From DASVWZ01 sp963708575 (lineage in GTDB: Bacteria > Acidobacteriota > Terriglobia > Terriglobales > Acidobacteriaceae), in NCBI GenBank assembly GCA_963708575.1, contig CAVPTB010000007.1:1178001-1242000 (forward strand): a stretch of DNA of 64,000 bases, read 5' to 3'. The position numbers were made by a program, and so were the translations under genes. The notes beneath the pieces are model-generated. The model was not told the origin of the DNA. It saw nothing but the letters and a program-made list of their open reading frames with translations, and searched no databases. Shown here one piece after another: positions 43,889 to 52,197 of the stretch. Numbering within the stretch: position 1 is the stretch's first letter; every line of letters starts with the position of its first letter.

Positions 43889-44931
43889 TTACGCGCGCCG
43901 GGACGTGACGTCGTTCTCTACCGCGTCACGTTTCCGCCAACTGGGTTCCTTATTCATCGACGCCTGCGTGAAACGGCGCAGGGCATGGATGGCGCGTCCA
44001 TAGGTCTGGACCGCGGCCGACGATAACAGCGAACCCGGCGGCTGATTCATGAACGGCATGAACTTGTCGGGAAATCCCGGCATCGTGCATCCAATGCAGA
44101 TGCCTCCAACATTAGGGCATCCGCCGATCCCGCCCATCCATCCGCGCTTGCCCACATTGCATTGCACCACCGGACCCCAGCATCCCAGCTTCACGATGCA
44201 GAGCGGCGATCCATATTCTTCCGCGAATTGCGCCTGCTCGTAATATCCGCCGCGATCGCAACCTTCATGTACCGTATTCCCAAACAGCCACGTCGGCCGC
44301 AACGCCTCATCCAGCGGAATCATGGGCGCGCGCCCGCTGCCATGTGCAGCAGATAAAGGAGCGTTTCCATGAAATTGTCGGGCTGCACCGGACAGCCGGG
44401 CACGCACACGATGGGAATCCTCGCCTTCGACTTCCACTTCCAGCCCAGATAGTCGGCCAAGCCCATGCAACCGGTGGGATTTCCTTCCATGGCGTGGATT
44501 CCGCCATACGTCGCGCAGGTTCCCGCCGCAACGACCGCCCACGCATGCGGGGCAAGACGATCGATCCAGTCGCAGGTCGTAATCGGTTGGCCTGTCTTCG
44601 GATCGGTGCCGAGCGACGCCCAATAGCCTTCCTCCTTATTGTTTTCGTTTGGGATGGAGCCTTCGACCACCAGGATGAAGTTCTCCAGCTTTCCGTTCGC
44701 CGCATGATGGAACGGCCCCAGAAAGTCGTCGCCGTTGTCGAAAGCCAGGAAGGGATTGTGCAGAGTTACTTTGGGAATCCACGGAATGCGCCCGAGAACG
44801 ATATCTTCGATGCTAGGTTGTGTGGCCGCGGTCATGGCGATCGTGTCGCCATCGCATCCCAGTCCGGCCGTAATCCAGAGAACGTCTAGCTCGGGGATGG
44901 AATTCGGAATTGCGCCTCGAATTTCCGCCAT
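43889..44931 (-). CDS. Second hydrogenase small subunit (hhyS paralogue) without large subunit, one frameshift
   Basis: About 347 residues, closely related along its whole length to the small subunit at 39.8-40.9 kb. It keeps the cluster-binding motifs: VLWITAGLGCDGDTIAMTAA, GTCATYGGIHAMEGNPTG, VPGCPVQPDNFMETLLYLLH, NTVHEGCDRGGYYEQAQFAE, CIVKLGCWGPVVQCNVGKRG, GGCPNVGGICIGCTMPGF. It differs mainly at both ends (tail SWRKRDAVENDVTSRRA). One indel near 44330. No large-subunit gene lies next to it; instead a PAS histidine kinase and a response regulator follow. It may pair with the same large subunit, or act in sensing. The start is the third in-frame ATG; 44976 and 45015 are alternatives. Confidence 0.88.
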
Positions 44932-45228
44932 CTCGATCGACCTCGAGCACGTCTGAAATTCTATGTCGCGCCCCATCCGGCCGCTCTCGCCCGGGGCGCT
45001 TCGGTAAGGTATCACAAGCGCGTGCTCGCGGTAACGAACCCTTATTTTAGCGGATTCTGATGGGTCAAGGGCTCAATGCGCGAGCTCGCAAATTTAGCCG
45101 AGTGCCTAAGAAAATTGGCTCCCTGGGTTCAAACGATAACCGGACAAATTATTTTTCGACGTTTGGGCTTCTCCTTATTCCAGAGAGACATCCAAAGCGC
45201 AGGGTAAATAGCAGCCTATGGAGGCATC
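44932..45228. promoter_or_regulatory. Divergent region upstream of the hydrogenase locus
   Basis: About 300 bases without coding signal between the second small subunit (minus) and the DUF6893 gene (plus); it should carry the promoter of the sensor/small-subunit operon. No definite element was recognised. Confidence 0.35.
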
Positions 45229-45351
45229 GTGAAAAAAACGCTGTCAACGGTAACAAAAGTAGTGGGCGCCGCAACTCTGATTCTGGCCGGATATATCTTG
45301 ATTAGCTCAATTCCCGACGTCGGCCGTTACATCCGCATCAGCACGATGTGA
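45229..45351 (+). CDS. DUF6893-like 40-residue membrane mini-protein
   Basis: A GTG start at 45229 preceded by GGAGG (45220-45224) gives MKKTLSTVTKVVGAATLILA, a hydrophobic helix, then GYILISSIPDVGRYIRISTM and stop. The whole 40-residue protein matches what I recall as the DUF6893 family of small proteins: a basic N-terminus, one membrane span with LISSIPD, then RRYIRI-like residues. The function is unknown. It is divergent from the hydrogenase locus and ends 23 bases before the stop of the convergent PP-loop gene. Confidence 0.7.
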   Translation: MKKTLSTVTKVVGAATLILAGYILISSIPDVGRYIRISTM

Positions 45352-45374
45352 ATTTTATCGCCTAGGCTGGTTGA

Positions 45375-46037
45375 TCAAGCTGGCAACAGATCGACGAAGG
45401 CAAACTGATCGCGGAAGACGGTCGGGCCGGGCGAAACAGGTATGGGGGTCGCGAACATTGGTCCGGCATACACGAACGTGTGAAATTCGCCCTTTTCGCC
45501 GCACGGGTCGACGTAATCCGGGAAGGCGGAGAGAAGCTGCTCATCGAACTCGCATCCAAGAAATACCGAATCCAGCTTGCTGGTGTCTACGCACGTGAGC
45601 TTGGCTTTGGTCCCGCCAGCTATGATATCCCTCGCCAAAGCGGGGGTCGGCTGGCCCCATAGCGGAAACACTGGCTCTAGGCCCGTGCCTTTCAACTGCT
45701 TCTCCCGGTAAGCGCGAACGTCCTCAAGAAATAGATCTCCAAAGGCCATACCTTCAATTCCCTCGGCGATCGCCTTGGCACATGTTTGAGCCATCAGTGA
45801 CTCATACTTTTCGTTGGAGCAGGGCCACGGCAATGCGACGCTCCAGAGTGGAAGACTTGCAGCCGCTGCTTGGCGTTCGACCAGATCGCGTCGAACGGCG
45901 TGCATGGCCACGCGATCGGCCTCTTCGTTAAAGGTGGTGAGAAGGCCAACGACTTCGTACTGAGCATTACGACGGAGTACATGAAGGCTCCAAGCGCTGT
46001 CTTTGCCGCTGCTCCACGATAAAAGGATGCGTTTCAT
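45375..46037 (-). CDS. PP-loop ATPase of the diphthine-ammonia ligase (Dph6/MJ0570) family
   Basis: A 220-residue adenine nucleotide alpha hydrolase. The P-loop-like ILLSWSSGKDSAWSLHVLRR at the N-terminus binds ATP pyrophosphate; then VVGLLTTFNEEADRVAMHAV, EGIEGMAFGDLFLEDVRAYR (the GDI/GDL motif), and CGEKGEFHTFVYAGPMF, a family signature. In eukaryotes and archaea the family amidates diphthine; in bacteria, which lack diphthamide, the substrate is not known. Intact, with ATG at 46037, and transcribed towards the DUF6893 gene. Confidence 0.82.
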   Translation of the reverse strand: MKRILLSWSSGKDSAWSLHVLRRNAQYEVVGLLTTFNEEADRVAMHAVRRDLVERQAAAASLPLWSVALPWPCSNEKYESLMAQTCAKAIAEGIEGMAFGDLFLEDVRAYREKQLKGTGLEPVFPLWGQPTPALARDIIAGGTKAKLTCVDTSKLDSVFLGCEFDEQLLSAFPDYVDPCGEKGEFHTFVYAGPMFATPIPVSPGPTVFRDQFAFVDLLPA

Positions 46038-46344
46038 TTCGAGGATTGCGAGTGCCAGCGCCTGGAATGGACTAGACAGTTGGGCATCCTCGAATCTTAC
46101 GAATCGGATGTGCTCCAGTCAAAATGGCGCCAACCACACGGACGATGGGCATTCGGGCTAGTTTCAAAGGAGTTGCTCACCCAAGTCCGCTCTACGAATC
46201 TGGATTACAATGCATCCATTACATCCTGAGTCGCAGTCTTAGCTATAGGAGAATGATTCGGAGGGCGAAGGCCTGAATGTGCCTGTTGACTTGGAGCATT
46301 GCCGCATGGCTTAGTGCGGCACGGGAGCTTTGACCTCTATCCTT
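46038..46344. other. Intergenic region upstream of the RND efflux operon
   Basis: About 300 bases without convincing coding signal; it should hold divergent promoters for the PP-loop gene and the efflux operon. No metal-regulator (CopR/CueR-like) gene is near and no clear operator was recognised. Confidence 0.35.
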
Positions 46345-47616
46345 ATGCAACGCAAGTGCTTTCGTAGGTTGGGTCCGGCTGCTCTGTGTTTGCTGTTGCT
46401 CGCGGAGGCGGCCAGCGGGCAAAACCCTACGCTGATCACGCTCGATCAGGCGATCGACCTGGCTCTGGCGCACAATCACGCGATCAAAGCGCAACGCACA
46501 CTGATTCTTCAGAATCAGGCGCAGGAGATAACCGCGAACCTGCGTCCCAATCCGACTCTCGGACTGGATTCGCAGTTCATTCCGTTTTTTAGCCCGCAAG
46601 ACTTTTCCGGCACCAACCTGGACCAGACCCAGCAGTTCGATGTAGGGATTGGGTATCTTTTTGAGAGGGGTCACAAACGTCAGAGACGTTTGCAAGCCGC
46701 TCGCGATCAGACCGCCGTTACCAGAGCGCAAGTGGCGGACGCGGAACGCTCACTTGCCTTTAGCGTGGGGCAGCAATTCGTCAGCGTGCTGCTGGCCGAA
46801 TCGACTTTGCAATTCGCGATGCAGGATCTGAAGGATTTTCAGGACGAGGTCGACATTTCCGAGGCTCAGTTCAAGGCAGGCGCAATCAGCCAAGGCGACT
46901 ACCTGAAGATTAGACTTCAACTGCTGCAGTTTCAGACAGACGTGTCGTCCGCCCGGTTGGCAAAAGTTCAAGCTCTGGTGGCTTTGCGAGAGTTGTTGGG
47001 CTATGACGCCGTGCCAGATAACTTCGACGTAATGGGCGATCTGGCGTATCAGCCGCTGACTAGGAAACTGGAAGATCTGCAGGCAAAGGCTCTGCAAGAG
47101 CGGCCTGACTATCGTGCGGCCGAATTAGGAATCACCGCTGCGCAAAGCCAGATTTCGCTGGCGAAAGCCAATGCCAAGGTTGACGTGAACGGTACTTACG
47201 ATTTTACGCACGTTTCCGGCGAGAATACCGCTTCGGTCTTTGCCAACTTTGAATTGCCGATTTTCAACCGAAATCAGGGCGAGATCGCCCGTACCCGGTA
47301 CGCGCTTACTCAGGCGCAGGAACAGCAGCAGTCAGCTAGCGATGTGGTACTGTCGGATGTTGCCAATGCCTATGAATCGCTCAAGAGCAACGATGAAATT
47401 GTTCAGCTTTACACATCCGGATATCTGAAGCAGGCTCAGGATTCGCGAGACATCAGCGAGTACGCGTACAAGCGTGGAGCGGCTACTCTGTTGGATTACC
47501 TGGACGCGGAGCGCAGCTATAGAGCAGCTCAATTAGCGTACCGTCAGGCCCTAGGTTCTTATATGACCGCAGTTGAACAATTGAAGGAAGCGGTGGGGAC
47601 GAGGAACCTGCAGTGA
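46345..47616 (+). CDS. Outer-membrane efflux protein, TolC/CusC-like
   Basis: The outer-membrane channel of an RND pump, about 423 residues. The ATG at 46345 gives MQRKCFRRLGPAALCLLLLA and a signal cleavage near ASGQ (a TTG at 46330 is less likely). Two OEP repeats: LITLDQAIDLALAHNHAIKA with LGLDSQFIPFFSP, and ALQERPDYRAAELGITAAQS with FANFELPIFNRNQGEIARTR, each a long coiled-coil helix pair plus beta strands. There is no lipobox. Its TGA overlaps the GTG of the adaptor gene (GTGA), giving translational coupling. Intact. Confidence 0.88.
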   Translation: MQRKCFRRLGPAALCLLLLAEAASGQNPTLITLDQAIDLALAHNHAIKAQRTLILQNQAQEITANLRPNPTLGLDSQFIPFFSPQDFSGTNLDQTQQFDVGIGYLFERGHKRQRRLQAARDQTAVTRAQVADAERSLAFSVGQQFVSVLLAESTLQFAMQDLKDFQDEVDISEAQFKAGAISQGDYLKIRLQLLQFQTDVSSARLAKVQALVALRELLGYDAVPDNFDVMGDLAYQPLTRKLEDLQAKALQERPDYRAAELGITAAQSQISLAKANAKVDVNGTYDFTHVSGENTASVFANFELPIFNRNQGEIARTRYALTQAQEQQQSASDVVLSDVANAYESLKSNDEIVQLYTSGYLKQAQDSRDISEYAYKRGAATLLDYLDAERSYRAAQLAYRQALGSYMTAVEQLKEAVGTRNLQ

Positions 47617-48773
47617 AAGTCCACAAACACCTTTGCGAGAGACTAGTTGCCCTCGTCGTGATATCGGCGATCACGCTTGGGTTTGCCGGTTGCGAGGATT
47701 CAAAAACCACAGCAGCAGCGAACGACAACAACTCAAGCAGTCCCGAATTGTTCACCATCCCGCAAGACCAGATGTCGCATGTGCAGGTATTGACGGTTCA
47801 GCCGACGACGCTGACACGATCCCTCCGCCTGACCGGCGCGGTTGCTTACAACAGCTTTCGTACTACGCCGGTAATCACGCAAGTGAGTGGTCCGGTGAGC
47901 AGGGTCGTGGTCGTTCCTGGACAGAAGGTCACGCAAGGCCAACCGATGTTGTTTGTGGCGAGTCCGGATTACTCGCAACTGCGGACGAATTACTTAAAAG
48001 CCAAGGATGCATACGCGCTAGCTCAAAAAGCTTACGCTCGGGCGCAGGATTTGTATCAGCATCATGCGCTCGCCGAACAGGGTTTGGAACAGGCTGAGTC
48101 GGCGGAGGTGCAGGCGGGCGGCGACTTGGTAGCCGCCCAAGCCGCCCTGAAGGTGATGGGAATCACTGATCCCGATGCCCTCGTAAAAGCGCCGCCCTCT
48201 TTTGAAGTCCCGGTAAGGGCCCCGATTAGCGGCTTGGTCGTCGAGCAAGATGTGTCGGCTGGCCAGCTCATTCAACCTGGCACCACCCAATGCTTCATGA
48301 TCTCGGACACCAACAGCGTGTGGGTGCTGGTCAATATCTATCAGAAGGATTTGCCTTACGTGCGGGTAGGAGATCAGGTCACGATTCAGACCGACGCTTA
48401 TCCCGACAGGTTTCACGGCCGCATATCGTATGTCGCTGCATCGCTTGATCCGAATACACGCACACTGCAAGCGCGCATTGATACACCGAATCCGGGGGAC
48501 AAGCTCAAAAAGGATATGTACGTAACTGCCATCGTGCAGGCGGGAAAGATCCAAAACGCCATAGCCTTGCCGGATGCGGCAGTGCTCCGCGATAGTGAGA
48601 ACCAGCCATTCGTTTACGCGACGGCATCTCCGAACCAGTTTGGCCGTCGTTCCGTGACTCTCGGCGAAAGTCTGAATGGACAAACGGAAATTACAGGCGG
48701 ACTGAAAGCCGGAGATCAAGTCGTCGGGAATGGCAGCTTGTTCCTGCAATTCGCAAATTCTTTCCAGCGCTAG
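47613..48773 (+). CDS. RND efflux periplasmic adaptor (membrane fusion protein), lipoprotein
   Basis: 386 residues, GTG start overlapping the TolC stop. Lipoprotein signal LVALVVISAITLGFAGC with Cys about residue 27. The domains follow the CusB/CzcB order: VLTVQPTTLTRSLRLTGAVA, a lipoyl/hairpin region (PGQKVTQGQPMLFVASPDYS), a short alpha hairpin, barrel part VRAPISGLVVEQDVSAGQLI, then DTNSVWVLVNIYQKDLPYVR and YPDRFHGRISYVAASLDPNT. No His/Met-rich Cu- or Zn-binding N-terminal stretch is seen. It bridges the inner-membrane pump and the outer channel. Intact. Confidence 0.88.
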   Translation: MKVHKHLCERLVALVVISAITLGFAGCEDSKTTAAANDNNSSSPELFTIPQDQMSHVQVLTVQPTTLTRSLRLTGAVAYNSFRTTPVITQVSGPVSRVVVVPGQKVTQGQPMLFVASPDYSQLRTNYLKAKDAYALAQKAYARAQDLYQHHALAEQGLEQAESAEVQAGGDLVAAQAALKVMGITDPDALVKAPPSFEVPVRAPISGLVVEQDVSAGQLIQPGTTQCFMISDTNSVWVLVNIYQKDLPYVRVGDQVTIQTDAYPDRFHGRISYVAASLDPNTRTLQARIDTPNPGDKLKKDMYVTAIVQAGKIQNAIALPDAAVLRDSENQPFVYATASPNQFGRRSVTLGESLNGQTEITGGLKAGDQVVGNGSLFLQFANSFQR

Positions 48774-48837
48774 CGGAGGCGTGCGTTTAGAACAATGTTT
48801 CACAGACTTAAGTAAGGATAGCGTCCACCGCAACTGA

Positions 48838-51800
48838 ATGATCCATCGAATAGTCCAAGCGGCGCTGCGGCAGAGATTTCTGGTCCTGATGCTGACCGGT
48901 TTCATTACGGTCGGCGGAATCATCTCGTTCCAGCGAATGCCGGTCGACGCCTATCCTGACCTCTCGCCGCCTCAAGTTGAAATCATTACCCAATGGCCGG
49001 ACCATGCTGCCGAGGAAGTGGAAAGACTGGTTACTCTTCCTCTCGAACTCGAGATGAATGGCGTCCCGCACATGGTGGTAATGCGCTCCATCTCCCTCTA
49101 CGGTTTATCGGACGTCATTCTCACGTTTGAAGAAAGCACCGACAGTTACTTCGCTCGGCAAATCGTGTTTGAGAGACTCGCTCAAGCCACGCTCCCGACG
49201 GGGGTGACGCCGTCGCTCGCGCCGTTGTTCAGTCCGAGTGGGTTGGTCTATCGCTATGTACTGGAAAGCCCAGACCGTTCACCTCAGGAACTGAAAACGA
49301 TTGAGGATTGGGTGGTGGAGCGCGCCTATCGATCGGTTCATGGCGTGGCTGACGATTCAGGCTTTGGTGGAACGGTGATGCAGTATCAGGTGCTACTTGA
49401 TCCGGCACGCATCTACGGATATCACCTGACGATTCCGCAAGTCACGGCTGCTCTGGCCGCCAACAACTCGAATGCTGGTGGCGGCTTCTATTCGCAAGGC
49501 GGACAGTTCTATTACGTTCGCGGCATTGGACTAGTCCGCAACACCGATGACATTGGAAATGTGGTAGTTGGTGCTAACAAGGGCGTACCCGTTCGGGTGC
49601 GTGACGTCGGAGACGTAACTATCGGCCACGCGCCGCGACTGGGAGAGTTTGGATTTCAAAAGAATGATGATGCGGTCGAAGGCGTCATTCTTATGTTGCG
49701 CGGCGAGCAGACGCAGAATGTTTTGAAGGGGGTAGAGGCCAAGACCGAAGAACTGAACCGCCAGATATTGCCTCCCGATGTCAAAGTTCATCCTTATTAC
49801 GATCGTAGCGAATTAGTAGACCTGACGACCGATACGGTGGAAGCGAACCTGCTTCGTGGAATGGTGCTGGTCCTGATTGTGCTGATCTTTTTTTTGGTCA
49901 GCTTTCGCGCCGCTGTCATCGTGGCTCTCACCATTCCGCTTTCGTTGTTGTTTGCATTTATCGTTCTGCATGCCCACGATGTGGCTGCCAACCTACTCTC
50001 CATCGGAGCGATTGATTTTGGAATTGTCATCGATGGTACGGTGGTGATGATTGAAAACATCTATCGTGAGTTGGCTCTGCGCGAGGGACAGCAGTACAAC
50101 CTGAACGAAGTAATTCTCGCAGCCGCCAAGGATGTCGATCGACCCATCTTCTATTCCGTGGCTGTCATCTTAGCCGGATATCTGCCGATTTACGCCCTGA
50201 GTGGACCCTCGGGAAAACTGTTCCATCCGATGGCTGAGACCATGTCGTTCGCCTTGGTCGGCGCACTCATCTTGACGCTCACGCTGATTCCGGTGCTGGC
50301 CTCCTATTGGTTCAAGAACGGCGTGCGGGAGAAACCGAATCGCGCCTTCGAGTGGATGAGGCGAAAATATGCGTCCCAGTTGGACTGGGCGTTGGATCGT
50401 CCGAAGACGACCATCGCCATTGCGAGCCTGATCTTCGGAGCCACCCTGCTGCTAATTCCGTTTATCGGTGGCGAGTTTATGCCTCATCTGGATGAAGGCG
50501 CGCTGTGGGTGCGGGCTACCATGCCTTACACGATTTCATTCGAGGAAGCCGGCAACATCGCGCCGCAAATACGCGACATCCTGATGTCTTACCCGCAGGT
50601 TACCGTCGTAGGCTCCGAACTGGGTCGGCCTGACGACGGCACTGATCCGACAGGCTTTTTCAATTGTGAGTTCTATGTAGGTCTGAAGCCTTATAAGGAT
50701 AAGGCATGGACCGGCGATGTCAGCGACAAGAAGGCGCTGATTGAATCGATCAACAAGAAACTTAGCGCCTTCCCCGGCATTATTTTCAACTACACGCAGC
50801 CCGCTGAGGATGCGGTGGACGAAGCTCTGACCGGTCTAAAGAGCTCGTTGGCGGTCAAAATCTATGGCGACGATTTAAACGTTCTGCAAGACAAGGCAGT
50901 GCAAATCAAAAATGCACTCGCTAAGGTTCCTGGATTTACCGAACTTACGGTGGTTCGTGAGCTTGGACAACCTAGCTTGCTGGTCGACGTTGATCGGGAC
51001 AAGATTGCGCGCTATGGAATCAACGTTGCCGACGTAGAGGCCGTAATCTCTGCGGCGGTGGGCGGGCAGGCAGTCACTCAGGTCATCCAGGGAGAAAAGC
51101 TGTTCGACCTCGTGGTTCGCATGCAGCCCCAATTCCGCAGTAGCGCGCATGACATCGGAAATCTTTTAGTCGGCACCCCGGACGGCCAACAAATTCCCCT
51201 AAGCCAACTCGCCAACATCAGCCAGGGAAATGGGGCTTCCTTTATCTATCGGGAGAATAATTCGCGCTACATCGGGGTGCAGTACAGCATTGAGGGACGC
51301 GACTTGGAACGTGCCGTACGAGACGGCCAGACGGCGGTCAAGAAGGCGGTAAATCTCCCGCAGGGATACTGGATGTCATGGGGTGGCGAGTATAGCCAAT
51401 TTCTGGAAGCTAGGTCGCAGATGTATTTCATCGGGCCGCTTGCGGTCGGGCTGATCTTCATGATCCTGTTTGCGCTGTACGGGAATTTCAAGTTTCCAGT
51501 CACCATCGCTTTAGGTGTGATTATGACGGAGCCGGTCGGAGCACTCGTGGCCCTCAAACTTACTCACACGCCATTCAGTGTTTCCTCAGTCCTCGGTCTC
51601 TTGGCGCTGCTCGGTGTTTCGGTGGAGACGGCAGTTATTCTGGTGTCCTACATTAACAAGCTGCGCAATGAGGGAATGGATATAAGGACGGCAACGCGCG
51701 AGGCGTCTCTGCTCCGCCTGCGTCCCATCATGATGACTGCTCTGGTGGCTTGCCTGGGATTATTGCCGGCAGCGCTTTCAACGGGCATCGGGTCGGATAC

Positions 51801-51921
51801 CCAGCGGCCATTCGCCATCGTGATCGTAGCCGGTTTGATTTCACGATTGTTCATCGGTTTCTTCGTTAACCCCGTGTTGTACGAAATGGTCGCCCGTGAA
51901 GGCGACGTTCTCCAGGTCTAG
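48838..51921 (+). CDS. CusA/CzcA-family RND efflux pump
   Basis: A proton-driven inner-membrane pump of 1027 residues with twelve membrane helices and two large periplasmic loops. Heavy-metal-efflux features: start HRIVQAALRQRFLVLML, RMPVDAYPDLSPPQVEIITQ, IDFGIVIDGTVVMIENIYRE (helix 4 proton-relay region with D residues), GGEFMPHLDEGALWVRATMP, LGVIMTEPVGALVALKLTHT and LLALLGVSVETAVILVSYIN. It lies 64 bases after the adaptor gene and completes a three-gene operon. The metal cannot be fixed from sequence; CusA-type methionine relays are not obvious, so a Czc-like or other specificity is possible. Intact. Confidence 0.9.
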   Translation: MIHRIVQAALRQRFLVLMLTGFITVGGIISFQRMPVDAYPDLSPPQVEIITQWPDHAAEEVERLVTLPLELEMNGVPHMVVMRSISLYGLSDVILTFEESTDSYFARQIVFERLAQATLPTGVTPSLAPLFSPSGLVYRYVLESPDRSPQELKTIEDWVVERAYRSVHGVADDSGFGGTVMQYQVLLDPARIYGYHLTIPQVTAALAANNSNAGGGFYSQGGQFYYVRGIGLVRNTDDIGNVVVGANKGVPVRVRDVGDVTIGHAPRLGEFGFQKNDDAVEGVILMLRGEQTQNVLKGVEAKTEELNRQILPPDVKVHPYYDRSELVDLTTDTVEANLLRGMVLVLIVLIFFLVSFRAAVIVALTIPLSLLFAFIVLHAHDVAANLLSIGAIDFGIVIDGTVVMIENIYRELALREGQQYNLNEVILAAAKDVDRPIFYSVAVILAGYLPIYALSGPSGKLFHPMAETMSFALVGALILTLTLIPVLASYWFKNGVREKPNRAFEWMRRKYASQLDWALDRPKTTIAIASLIFGATLLLIPFIGGEFMPHLDEGALWVRATMPYTISFEEAGNIAPQIRDILMSYPQVTVVGSELGRPDDGTDPTGFFNCEFYVGLKPYKDKAWTGDVSDKKALIESINKKLSAFPGIIFNYTQPAEDAVDEALTGLKSSLAVKIYGDDLNVLQDKAVQIKNALAKVPGFTELTVVRELGQPSLLVDVDRDKIARYGINVADVEAVISAAVGGQAVTQVIQGEKLFDLVVRMQPQFRSSAHDIGNLLVGTPDGQQIPLSQLANISQGNGASFIYRENNSRYIGVQYSIEGRDLERAVRDGQTAVKKAVNLPQGYWMSWGGEYSQFLEARSQMYFIGPLAVGLIFMILFALYGNFKFPVTIALGVIMTEPVGALVALKLTHTPFSVSSVLGLLALLGVSVETAVILVSYINKLRNEGMDIRTATREASLLRLRPIMMTALVACLGLLPAALSTGIGSDTQRPFAIVIVAGLISRLFIGFFVNPVLYEMVAREGDVLQV

Positions 51922-51927
51922 ATTCAC

Positions 51928-51961
51928 CCCAGAGCGTTCCGCCCGACGGCCGTGCTCTGGG
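51928..51961 (+). terminator. GC-rich inverted repeat after the RND pump gene
   Basis: CCCAGAGC at 51928-51935 pairs with GCTCTGGG at 51954-51961 around an 18-base loop, 7 bases after the pump stop codon. No T-tract follows, so it may be a Rho-independent-like stop or an mRNA-stabilising hairpin. Confidence 0.4.
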
Positions 51962-52197
51962 CCAGTAGCTCACACGGTAGTTAATTTCAAGATTCTGCAC
52001 TTCCATCTGCAAAACGCAATTCTCCACGGTCTTTCGTCCGATCCTTCGAATCCCGCCAGAAGTACAACTCCAGTTACGAAAATTTACCTTTCGTTGTGTT
52101 TTCTTTACTTTGGAGGCTATCTAACGGTGGTTTCCGACACCGCCATTCAACCGTAGTCGGCGATTGTTGCTCGGTCGGATCTTAGCTTTCATCAGCC
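51962..52197. other. Intergenic region between convergent genes
   Basis: No coding signal in about 235 bases between the RND pump and the convergent kinase gene; apart from the hairpin at its left I see nothing in it. Confidence 0.4.
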
